Positions 55,548 through 63,121 of a stretch of DNA of 64,000 nt are shown piece after piece. Positions within the stretch are counted from its first letter, which is position 1. Every line of letters begins with the position of its first letter. The stretch spans positions 62,001 through 126,000 of the forward strand of contig NZ_SMAJ01000004.1 in the NCBI RefSeq assembly GCF_004346225.1, written 5' to 3'. The notes beneath the pieces were generated by a model. The model made no database searches. It saw nothing but the letters and a program-made list of their open reading frames with translations, and was not told where the DNA came from. Source of the DNA: Paralcaligenes ureilyticus. Its GTDB lineage: Bacteria > Pseudomonadota > Gammaproteobacteria > Burkholderiales > Burkholderiaceae_B. A program made the translations under genes and the position numbers.

Positions 55548-56324
55548 ATGCTTAACAGAATAAAATTTGCAAATATCCTGACGACGATTTTGTGCGTGGT
55601 GTTGATTGCCCCGATTGTGATTGTGGTGATCGTTTCGTTTGGGAAAAGCAGCTATATGGTTTTCCCGCCGACGAGCTTTTCAAGTAAATGGTATGAGGAT
55701 TTTTTCACCAGCTCCGAATGGATGAATTCGCTGTTGATCAGCTTGGCAATAGCCCTGGTCTCGAGTCTGATTTCTACCACCTTGGGATTTTTCGGGGCCT
55801 ATTCATTAGTTCGAGGAAAGTATCGGAATAAAAAACTGCTTATTTCCTTCTGCCTGCTGCCACTTATTATTCCAAGCATCATCACGGCCGTGGCGCTTTA
55901 CTTCGTGTCGGTTCCGCTGGATTTGGTAGGGTCAAAAATATGGATCGCCATTTGCCACGCAACGTTGTCGATTCCCGTCGTCTTGCTTATTTTGGTCAGC
56001 TCGCTGCAAGGCGTGGACGAGTCGGTGGAACGCGCGGCCCAGAGTTTGGGGGCGAGCAAGTTTTACACCTTTACTCGCATTGTTATTCCTCTGGCGGCGC
56101 CCGGCATCATATCGGCTGCCTTTTTCAGCTTTTTGATTTCATTCGACGAGCTGCTCATTTCACTATTTCTTTCTGGTGTGGACACCGAGACCCTGCCCGT
56201 CAGGATCTGGAATAGCCTGCTGATGGACATGGAGCCCGTTATAGCGGCTATTAGTTCGTTCCTGATTCTGTTGACGATAAGCTTGTTGCTTCTTGAATTG
56301 ATAGTCAGGAAGTTCAAGGCGTAA
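55548..56324 (+). CDS. ABC transporter permease (PotC type)
   Basis: 258 residues, six membrane helices. The EAA loop is ERAAQSLGASKFYTFTRIVIPLAAPGII. Second permease of the heterodimeric importer; last gene of the operon, 15 bases after the first permease. Its last 14 bases are included in a tandem duplication of about 26 bases together with the left arm of a REP-like unit. Confidence 0.93.
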   Translation: MLNRIKFANILTTILCVVLIAPIVIVVIVSFGKSSYMVFPPTSFSSKWYEDFFTSSEWMNSLLISLAIALVSSLISTTLGFFGAYSLVRGKYRNKKLLISFCLLPLIIPSIITAVALYFVSVPLDLVGSKIWIAICHATLSIPVVLLILVSSLQGVDESVERAAQSLGASKFYTFTRIVIPLAAPGIISAAFFSFLISFDELLISLFLSGVDTETLPVRIWNSLLMDMEPVIAAISSFLILLTISLLLLELIVRKFKA

Positions 56325-56426
56325 AAATGGCAGCCAGACAGTTCAGGGCGTGAAGATGGCAGCCACAAGGGCTGCCGCTACATTAGCAGCGGGTAGTTAT
56401 TTGCAGCGGCACCCCTTGTAGTTGCC
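56311..56426. repeat. REP-like inverted pair with a small tandem duplication
   Basis: 26 bases at 56311-56336 (permease 3' end plus ATGGCAGCCA) recur with three changes at 56340-56365. Full units follow at 56358-56381 (GGCAGCC/GGCTGCC, ending CTAC) and 56403-56426. The last begins GCAG and has a weakened right arm (GTTGCC). Confidence 0.8.
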
Positions 56427-56544
56427 ATACATGCTTTCCATATGACCACCATTTCTCCTCAAGACCATCTCACGGATTCTTTTAAAAGTCCTAAACTAGG
56501 CCATTGTCCTGCGACCAGGACGCCACGTGAATCAGGAGTTAAAA

Positions 56545-56982
56545 ATGGAATCTCGTCTCGATTACCGTACAGCCAGCCCAGGCGCCGTCAAGGCGATGGT
56601 TGGGCTTGAGCAGCACATGGCAAAGTGTGGTTTGGAAAAGCCGCTATTGGAGCTGGTGCGCCTGCGCGCCTCGCAGATCAACGGCTGTGCGTTTTGCGTC
56701 GACATGCATGCCACGGACGCGCGCAAGGCCGGTGAAACCGAAAGGCGCCTGGCGGCGGTTGCCGTGTGGCGGGAAACCCCATTTTTTACCGATCGCGAAC
56801 GGGCCGCGCTGGAATGGACCGAGTCCTTAACTCTAGTGGCGCAAAACCATGTTCCCGACGAAGTCTGGGACGCCGTCAAGACGCATTTTACGCAGAATGA
56901 AATCGTCGATCTGACCCTGATGGTCGTCGCCATCAATGGCTGGAACCGTTTCGGCGTAGCGTTTCGGCATATGCCTGTATAA
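56545..56982 (+). CDS. AhpD-like carboxymuconolactone decarboxylase family protein
   Basis: 145 residues from ATG 56545, with AGGAG 7 bases upstream; GTG 56527 is an alternative. The AhpD core is RASQINGCAFCVDMHATDARKAGE, with CxxC at 48-51 and His at 55. These are the residues used for peroxidase-type disulfide chemistry in AhpD. Most members are uncharacterised; a role against oxidative stress is inferred. It ends 8 bases before a REP-like unit and is convergent with creA. Confidence 0.92.
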   Translation: MESRLDYRTASPGAVKAMVGLEQHMAKCGLEKPLLELVRLRASQINGCAFCVDMHATDARKAGETERRLAAVAVWRETPFFTDRERAALEWTESLTLVAQNHVPDEVWDAVKTHFTQNEIVDLTLMVVAINGWNRFGVAFRHMPV

Positions 56983-56989
56983 GGTTTTT

Positions 56990-57013
56990 GTAGCGGCAGC
57001 CCTTGTGGCTGCC
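56990..57013. repeat. REP-like unit between convergent genes
   Basis: GTAG with perfect stem GGCAGCC/GGCTGCC and CTTGT loop, between the AhpD-like stop and the creA stop. Confidence 0.88.
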
Positions 57014-57028
57014 ATCTCCCCACCACCC

Positions 57029-57517
57029 CTACTTCGTCTCCAGCACCGCCTGCTGTGTACCCCACGGCATCAGCGGCACCGTTGACACGCTATTGAACGG
57101 CGAACCGTCAATGATTTTTTCACTGACCACCAGGTAGACCAGTGTATTGTTGACCTGATCCCAAAGCCTTGATACGTTCAAGCCCTTGAACAGAAAACTC
57201 ATTCTGTGGGTAAAGACCTTTTCCTCAACCTTGGGAATTTTCTTTTTCCCCACGATCGGCCCAACTTGGCGGCACGACAGCGAAAATCGCGATGGGTTTT
57301 CCGCAAAACCTAAAGCGCCCGAAATCCCGCCGGTTTGGGCATACGACACGTGGCACACCACGCCGTCAATGTCCGGGTCTTTAAACGACTGGACACACAC
57401 CTTGTCGTTATTGACAACCCGCCAGGTGGTGCTGACGCAACCCACCGTTCCGGCATGGGCGGCGCTGCCAAATGCGCTGGCGGCCGTCAGGGTAATAAGA
57501 GCAATCGTTTTATTCAT
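57029..57517 (-). CDS. creA: CreA family protein
   Basis: 162 residues from ATG 57517 (MNKTIALITLTAASAFGSAAHA, a signal peptide cut near residue 22). VGCVSTTWRVVNNDKVCVQSFKDPDIDGVVCHVSYAQTGGISGALGFAENPSRFSLSCRQVGPI is the CreA core, with the conserved DPxVxGVxCHxS-like cysteines. Periplasmic, function unknown. Unlike E. coli, creBCD are not adjacent. The frame upstream to 57700 crosses a REP-like unit and is rejected. Confidence 0.92.
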   Translation of the reverse strand: MNKTIALITLTAASAFGSAAHAGTVGCVSTTWRVVNNDKVCVQSFKDPDIDGVVCHVSYAQTGGISGALGFAENPSRFSLSCRQVGPIVGKKKIPKVEEKVFTHRMSFLFKGLNVSRLWDQVNNTLVYLVVSEKIIDGSPFNSVSTVPLMPWGTQQAVLETK

Positions 57518-57537
57518 CAGAACTCCCGAATGTAGCT

Positions 57538-57561
57538 GTAGCGGCAGCCCTTGTGGCTGCC
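57538..57561. repeat. REP-like unit between creA and the amidase gene
   Basis: GTAG, stem GGCAGCC/GGCTGCC, CTTGT loop. It sits between the amidase stop and the creA start on the same strand, so it may separate the two transcripts. Confidence 0.88.
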
Positions 57562-57585
57562 ATCTTCGCGCGCACCCAACCTCAC

Positions 57586-58935
57586 CTACCGTTTCGCCAA
57601 CACCTCTTCTAGCGCCAACCCCACGTTTAAAATATGCCGATCGCAGTTGGCCGCACCCGCAATCATCAAACCGGCGGGGGCGGTGCCCGCGGCGTGACAC
57701 GGGATGGAAAGCGCGCAGCCATTCAGGAAATTGATCAAGGTCGGGTTGCGCAGAATGAGACCGTTGGAGGCAAAATACGCATCATCGGATTCTTGCAAAT
57801 CTTTAATAGCCGGCGCGACCACCGGCACGGTCGGCATCAATAGCGCATCGTACGGCTCGAGCCGCCGTTCGACCGATGCAATCCATTGGGGACGAATTTG
57901 CAGCAGCTCGATATAGTCGGCGGCGTTCGTGTTTTTGCCCCGCGCGATGCGTGACGAGACGCGGGGATCATATTCCTGTGCGCGATCGGCCAGAATCTTC
58001 CGGTGCCAGGCCCAGGCTTCCGCACCAGCAAACCCGCCGTGACGATTGATGTGGGCCAATTGTTCAAACTCGGGCAGTTCGACTTCTTCAATGTGTGCGC
58101 CGTGAGCTTTGAATGCGTTCAGTGCATTTTGAAAGCTCGTGCGCACATGCTCGTCGACGCCCTCGAGCACCAACGACGCGGGGAGGGCCAAGCGTAGGTG
58201 TCGCAGGGGTGGGGCCGCCAGGTCCGGGCAATTTTCGCCGGCCAGGATAGCATCCAGAGTGGCGCAGCATCTGACCGACGCAGCCAACGGCCCAATCGAG
58301 TCCAGAGTCCACGACAAGGGCAGGGCGCCTTGCGTGGAAACGCGCGCCGCAGTGGGCTTGAAGCCTGTGACGCCGCAAAAGGCCGAAGGAATACGCACTG
58401 ATCCGCCCGTGTCGGTGCCGATTGCCGCCGCGGCCATCTGATCGGCTACCGAGACGCCCGCCCCCGACGATGAACCACCCGGGATGCGGCCCGTGGCGCG
58501 ATCCCAGGGGCTGCTGGGCGTGCCGTAATGCGGGTTTAATCCCAGGCCCGAGAACGCGAATTCGGTCATATTGGTGCGCCCCACAATAACCGCACCGGCA
58601 TCCATCAGGTGTTGGACAATCGCCGCGTTTCGGGTGGCGGGGGCCGAGCCCTTCAGCACCACCGAGCCGGCCAGCGTCGTCTCGCCCGCCACGTCGAAGA
58701 GATCCTTGATCGAAATCGGCAAACCGTCAATGGGCGAACGGGCGAGGCCCGCAGCACGCAGGAGGTCCGACGCTTGCGCCGCCGCCAGCGCCTGTGCGCG
58801 GTAAACCTTGGTGAATGCCCGGCTGCCTTCGCCGGCCGGGTCGGCAATCCGCGCCAGTGCTGCTTCGGTTAATTCGACGGAGGTGGTCTGGCCGGCCGTT
58901 AATGCATTTTGTAGATCGAGCAGGGTGGGTAGCAT
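57586..58935 (-). CDS. Amidase, amidase-signature family
   Basis: 449 residues. The Ser-cisSer-Lys triad is in PISIKDLFD (Lys 77), IPGGSSSGAG (about 152-160) and GTDTGGSVRIPSAFCG (nucleophile near 179). It splits amides or acts like GatA, but gatB and gatC are absent and the C-terminus is that of stand-alone amidases. It begins one base after the panB stop, so it is very likely translated together with it. The substrate is unknown. Confidence 0.92.
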   Translation of the reverse strand: MLPTLLDLQNALTAGQTTSVELTEAALARIADPAGEGSRAFTKVYRAQALAAAQASDLLRAAGLARSPIDGLPISIKDLFDVAGETTLAGSVVLKGSAPATRNAAIVQHLMDAGAVIVGRTNMTEFAFSGLGLNPHYGTPSSPWDRATGRIPGGSSSGAGVSVADQMAAAAIGTDTGGSVRIPSAFCGVTGFKPTAARVSTQGALPLSWTLDSIGPLAASVRCCATLDAILAGENCPDLAAPPLRHLRLALPASLVLEGVDEHVRTSFQNALNAFKAHGAHIEEVELPEFEQLAHINRHGGFAGAEAWAWHRKILADRAQEYDPRVSSRIARGKNTNAADYIELLQIRPQWIASVERRLEPYDALLMPTVPVVAPAIKDLQESDDAYFASNGLILRNPTLINFLNGCALSIPCHAAGTAPAGLMIAGAANCDRHILNVGLALEEVLAKR

Positions 58936-58936
58936 G

Positions 58937-59758
58937 CTATTTCTTCACCCCGAAACAATTTTCCAACCCCGGAAACGAACCATCGCGCACGCCGTTGGCG
59001 TACTGTTCGACGGCGCCGCGTATGACCGCCCCGACGTCGGCAAACTGGCGCGCGAATTTCGGGATACGGGCGCCGCTTAGGCCCAGGATATCTTCAGTGA
59101 CCAGAATCTGGCCATCGCAATCGGGCGAGGCGCCTATCCCTATGGTGGGGATCTTGAGCGTTTTGGTAATGCGCCGCGCAAGGGCCTCGGCCACGCCTTC
59201 GAGCACAACGCCGAAGGCGCCCGCCTGTTCGTGCGCCAGGGCGTCGTGCAAAATGCGTTCGGCCGCCTCGTCGGTCATGCCCTGGGCTTTGAATCCGCCC
59301 ATGGTGTGTACATATTGCGGCATCAACCCGACGTGGGCCAGCACCGGCACGCCGCGCTCGACCAAAAACCGTGTGGTGTCGGCCATGACCGCGCCGCCTT
59401 CCATTTTGATGCCGTCGGCGCCGCTGGCCGCCAGCACTTTGGCCGCGTTGGCGAAAGCCTGTTGTGTCGATTCCTGATAACTGCCAAAAGGCATGTCTAC
59501 GATAATGCAGGCCTTTTGCGTGGAACGCACTACCGCTGCGGCGTGAGCAGCCATTTGATCCACGGTAATCGACAGCGTATTGGGCAGGCCGTATCCCACC
59601 ATGGCGGTCGAATCGCCGATCAATATCATGTCCAGATAGTCGTCGAGCAGCCGGGCAAACGGCGCGGTGTATGCGGTCAGCGAGGCGATTTTCCGCTGGC
59701 CTTTGCAGGCCATCAGTTGCGGCACGCTAATGCGTTTCAAGTCGGTATGCACACTCAC
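58937..59758 (-). CDS. panB: 3-methyl-2-oxobutanoate hydroxymethyltransferase
   Basis: First step of pantothenate synthesis: adds a hydroxymethyl group to 2-oxoisovalerate. The start is set at GTG 59758 (VSVHTDLKRISVPQL), six bases after AGGAG, giving 273 residues; the longer frame is unlike the family. IGDSTAMVGYGLPNTLSITVDQM, DMPFGSYQ, GADGIKMEGG and VLAHVGLMPQYVHTMGGFKAQG are conserved, including the Mg-binding Asp and Glu. No panC is next to it; an amidase gene follows instead. Confidence 0.95.
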   Translation of the reverse strand: MSVHTDLKRISVPQLMACKGQRKIASLTAYTAPFARLLDDYLDMILIGDSTAMVGYGLPNTLSITVDQMAAHAAAVVRSTQKACIIVDMPFGSYQESTQQAFANAAKVLAASGADGIKMEGGAVMADTTRFLVERGVPVLAHVGLMPQYVHTMGGFKAQGMTDEAAERILHDALAHEQAGAFGVVLEGVAEALARRITKTLKIPTIGIGASPDCDGQILVTEDILGLSGARIPKFARQFADVGAVIRGAVEQYANGVRDGSFPGLENCFGVKK

Positions 59759-59860
59759 GGAAGTCTCCTGATAGCGATGGCGGCCAATGGCCCCAAGAAC
59801 GATGCTTAGCATCGTTTGTAACATACGTATAATCAAATCATCGTTTCAAGGAGGCCCATC

Positions 59861-60700
59861 ATGTCCAATACGCAAAATCACGTCAAGTTTCATGACGGTC
59901 ACAGCGCCCCGCAGCTGGGCTATGGCACCTGGCAGACGGGCAATGACGTGGCCGCGGCGGTGGTCGGTGCCGCCCTCAAGGAAGGCTATCGTCTGATCGA
60001 CACGGCGGCCATTTACGGTAATGAAACGGGGGTGGGTCAGGGCATTGCCGAATCAGGCGTCGCGCGCGAAGAATTATTCATTACCACCAAGCTCTGGAAT
60101 GATCGCCACGACTACGATAGCGCCATGGCGGCTTTTGGTGAAAGCGTGAAAAAGCTTGACCTGGAATACGTCGATCTGTACCTGATTCATTGGCCCGTGC
60201 CGGCGGAAGATAAATACATCGATGCCTGGAAGGCGCTCATCCAGTTGCATCACGAAGGGCGGGTCAAATCGATCGGCGTATGCAACTTCAACATCAGCCA
60301 TCTGCAGCGCCTGCTGGATGAAACGGGTGTTTTACCGGTGGTGAATCAGATCGAACTGCACCCGCGCTTTCAGCAAGCGGCGCTGCGTGATTTCCATGCC
60401 GAATACAATATCGTGACCGAAGCCTGGAGCCCCTTGGGGCGCGGGGCCTTGTGGGAAGACCCCACTCTGGTCCGCATCGCCCACAAACATAGCCGCTCGG
60501 TGGCTCAGGTGATGATCCGCTGGCATATCCAGTTGGGAAACATGGTCATCCCGAAATCGGTGACCCCCAGCCGCATCCAGGAAAATTTTCACATCTACGA
60601 TTTCACGCTGGACGACGACGACATGGCGGCCATAAACCGCATGGATCGAGCCGATGGTCGCTGCGGCCCCGATCCCGAAGTGTTTCGGATGCCTAAATAG
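59861..60700 (+). CDS. Aldo/keto reductase
   Basis: NADPH-dependent carbonyl reductase, 279 residues. The catalytic tetrad is visible: Asp47 and Tyr52 in LIDTAAIYGNE, Lys77 in TTKLWND and His110 in LIHWPVP. The cofactor-binding end VIPKSVTPSRIQENFHIYDF is present. It resembles the 2,5-diketo-gluconate reductase (DkgA/YvgN) group. ATG 59861 has AAGGAG upstream. It is divergent from panB. Confidence 0.94.
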   Translation: MSNTQNHVKFHDGHSAPQLGYGTWQTGNDVAAAVVGAALKEGYRLIDTAAIYGNETGVGQGIAESGVAREELFITTKLWNDRHDYDSAMAAFGESVKKLDLEYVDLYLIHWPVPAEDKYIDAWKALIQLHHEGRVKSIGVCNFNISHLQRLLDETGVLPVVNQIELHPRFQQAALRDFHAEYNIVTEAWSPLGRGALWEDPTLVRIAHKHSRSVAQVMIRWHIQLGNMVIPKSVTPSRIQENFHIYDFTLDDDDMAAINRMDRADGRCGPDPEVFRMPK

Positions 60701-60720
60701 GTTTTGATTTTGGGGATTTT

Positions 60721-60789
60721 GGCAGCCACAAGGGCTGCCACTACATGATCCGCCGGCAGGTATTTGTAGCGGCACCCCTTGTGGGTGCC
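60721..60789. repeat. REP-like inverted pair between convergent genes
   Basis: The unit at 60721-60744 (GGCAGCC/GGCTGCC, ending CTAC) faces the unit at 60766-60789 (GTAG, GGCACCC/GGGTGCC). It lies between the aldo/keto reductase and MFS stops. Confidence 0.88.
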
Positions 60790-60816
60790 ATTCCCCAAAC
60801 CAGACCCATCATCCCC

Positions 60817-62265
60817 TCACTGACGCACCACGCGCCCGGTCAAAAACGCTGCGAAACCTGGCGCGCAGGCAAATATGGCAAACAAGGCAACCGCGGCCTG
60901 TTGCGCCCCCACCAACCCTCCGGGATGCGTAAAGCCGGCCGCGTTGGTCACAACCCCGGCTAGGGTCGAACCCATGGCCATGGAATACAGCTGCAGGGTT
61001 GTAATGGCCGAAGCGGCAATATTTTCCTGGCCGGCGGGCGCGGCCTTGAATATTCGGGTCGACATTTGCGGCCAACACAGGCCTATCCCCATGCCCACGC
61101 CCAAAAGCGGGGCCACCAGCCACCAGCTGCCTGCATTTGCCTGGGTCAAAGAAGACCATGGCATCAGCACCGCCAGAGTCAGCAGCGACAGGGCGGACAG
61201 AACCGGGCCGATGCGGATCAACCGGTTGGCCGCCGTTTGCGTGCGTCCGGAACTCACGATCGACCCCATCGTCCAGCCCGCGGCCATAAGCGCCGTCATA
61301 TATCCTGCAATTAATGGCGTATGCCCATGAATCAGCTGCAAGAAATAGGCTACAAAGATTTCCGTCGTCACGCCTATGCTAAGCAGGGACAGGCAGGCAT
61401 AAAGGCTGCCGATACGGGTTCTGATTGAATAGCCCCCGGCGGGCATGAGCTTGACGGCGGCGTGCTCGTCGGCCCGCGCCACGCCCACGCCTATCCCCAG
61501 CCCCGTAACGATCCCGACCACATTCCAGGCAAGGTTGGTGGACAAGCTGCCTAGCGATATCACCAGCACCGAAGCGGCCAGTGCCGTAATCTTGCCCAGT
61601 GGCGCCTTGATGCGGCTCCCGCTGGAGGCCTTGGCGCTGCGATCTATCTGTGTATTGACCAGCCATGCAAGCAACGCCGCAATCGGCAGAACCACCCAGA
61701 ACGCCAGGCGCCAGTGGCCCGTTTGGGCGAAAATTCCGCCTATCGCCGGCCCCAGCAAAGTCGCCACGCCCCACATGCTGGAAACCAGGGCCATGGCACG
61801 CGGCCACAATCGATCTTCGAACACCAGGCGGATCGACGCGTAGCTCAACCCCAGCAGAATTCCACCGCCAAAACCCTGTGCCGTGCGCCCCACCAATAGC
61901 CATGGCATGGATGGCGCGCTCGCACATGCGGTCGTGCCCACGGCGAAAATCAGAATGGCGATCAAATAGGCCACGCGCGGCCCGAATGCATCCAGGGCCT
62001 TGGGCGAAAGCGCCGAGCCGAGTATGGACGCCACCACAAAAAGTGTGGTGTTCCAGGCGTAGTAATCCAGGCCGCCTATATCCTTCACCACAGAAGGCAA
62101 AATCGTGGCAACGATATAGACATTGATTGCGTGCAAGGCTACGCCGCCTGCCAGTACGGTGGAGCGCAGGCCATTGCGGCCCTGAAATAGCTCGGACCAG
62201 GAGGCGACGTCTCTATGGGGCATATAAATTTTTTTGCTCTTGGCTTGTAGCGCGCCAAAAGTCAC
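60817..62265 (-). CDS. MFS transporter
   Basis: Up to 482 residues; GTG 62265 or ATG 62223 (MPHRDVASWSELFQG) are both possible starts and neither has a strong ribosome site. It has 12 to 14 hydrophobic segments. Motif A-like loop SPKALDAFGPRVAYL, motif B-like VGRTAQGFGGGILLGLSYASIRLVF and motif C-like GVATLLGPAIGGIFAQTGHWRLAFW are those of drug/proton antiporters (DHA2-like). The substrate is unknown. Single gene, convergent with the aldo/keto reductase. Confidence 0.9.
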   Translation of the reverse strand: MTFGALQAKSKKIYMPHRDVASWSELFQGRNGLRSTVLAGGVALHAINVYIVATILPSVVKDIGGLDYYAWNTTLFVVASILGSALSPKALDAFGPRVAYLIAILIFAVGTTACASAPSMPWLLVGRTAQGFGGGILLGLSYASIRLVFEDRLWPRAMALVSSMWGVATLLGPAIGGIFAQTGHWRLAFWVVLPIAALLAWLVNTQIDRSAKASSGSRIKAPLGKITALAASVLVISLGSLSTNLAWNVVGIVTGLGIGVGVARADEHAAVKLMPAGGYSIRTRIGSLYACLSLLSIGVTTEIFVAYFLQLIHGHTPLIAGYMTALMAAGWTMGSIVSSGRTQTAANRLIRIGPVLSALSLLTLAVLMPWSSLTQANAGSWWLVAPLLGVGMGIGLCWPQMSTRIFKAAPAGQENIAASAITTLQLYSMAMGSTLAGVVTNAAGFTHPGGLVGAQQAAVALFAIFACAPGFAAFLTGRVVRQ

Positions 62266-62419
62266 GGACCCTGTGTAATGGAATGGCCGCAGTATAGTTT
62301 GCCTTGGCGTTTCGTACCCGGACGCCCGGTATCTCCTTCCTATGCCGCCTTCCGATGCTTGTTCAAACGCGCCGCCAGGATTAGCATTTGCGCATCACTA
62401 CAATAGATAGGGAGTCATC

Positions 62420-62950
62420 ATGCGCCGATCGCTTGTTTCGCTACTGTTGTTCGCAATTGTTTCGTATGGGGGGACAGCCTGGGCAGCCGACCAGATGAAG
62501 CCGGGTCTGTGGGAAATGGCGATCAAATCGGGCCTGTTGAAATCAATGCCCACCCTGACTCCCCAACAGATCAAAAAAATGCAGGATATGGGTATCAAGG
62601 TGCCGAAGATGTCTGATGGCGGCATGGTCTCCGAAGTGTGCATCACTAAAGAGATGGCCGCGCGCGACACGCCTCCCACGGCAGGGATCAAGTCCATGGG
62701 CTGTGAATCCAAAGATTACCGGCATAACGGCACGAAGTATTCGCTGGACATCGTCTGCAATGGTCCCGACATGAAAGGCCAGGGCAGGATGGAAGGCACC
62801 TTTTCCAGCGATGAAGCCTTCACCTCCACCTACCAGTTCAAAGGCCTAGCGCACGGCCAGCCTATTGACCAAAGTAGCGAAACCACCGGCAAATGGATAA
62901 GCGACGATTGCGGCAGCGTCCAGCCGATGGATATGGAGGGTCAGAAGTAA
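62420..62950 (+). CDS. DUF3617 family periplasmic protein
   Basis: 176 residues. Signal peptide about 1-22 (MRRSLVSLLLFAIVSYGGTAWA). The mature protein opens with ADQMKPGLWEMAIKS and has VCITKEMA, MGCESKDYRHNGTKYSLDIVC and RMEGTFSSDEAFTSTYQ, as in DUF3617. The function is unknown. It stands alone between the MFS promoter region and a REP-like unit. Confidence 0.87.
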   Translation: MRRSLVSLLLFAIVSYGGTAWAADQMKPGLWEMAIKSGLLKSMPTLTPQQIKKMQDMGIKVPKMSDGGMVSEVCITKEMAARDTPPTAGIKSMGCESKDYRHNGTKYSLDIVCNGPDMKGQGRMEGTFSSDEAFTSTYQFKGLAHGQPIDQSSETTGKWISDDCGSVQPMDMEGQK

Positions 62951-62972
62951 TAGGTAGATACGTTTTGCTCAT

Positions 62973-62996
62973 GTAGCGGCAGCCCTCGTGGCTGCC
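62973..62996. repeat. REP-like unit after the DUF3617 gene
   Basis: GTAG, stem GGCAGCC/GGCTGCC with loop CTCGT instead of CTTGT. Confidence 0.85.
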
Positions 62997-63121
62997 ACCC
63001 ACCCCCCACACCGCGCCAGACTCCATACGATATTTTCAAGGTGCCTGCAGACTGCAGGATACAACTAAGTTTCTGCGCCTGAATCGGTGCGCCATAATAT
63101 GGGTAAATAAGGACGACACCC

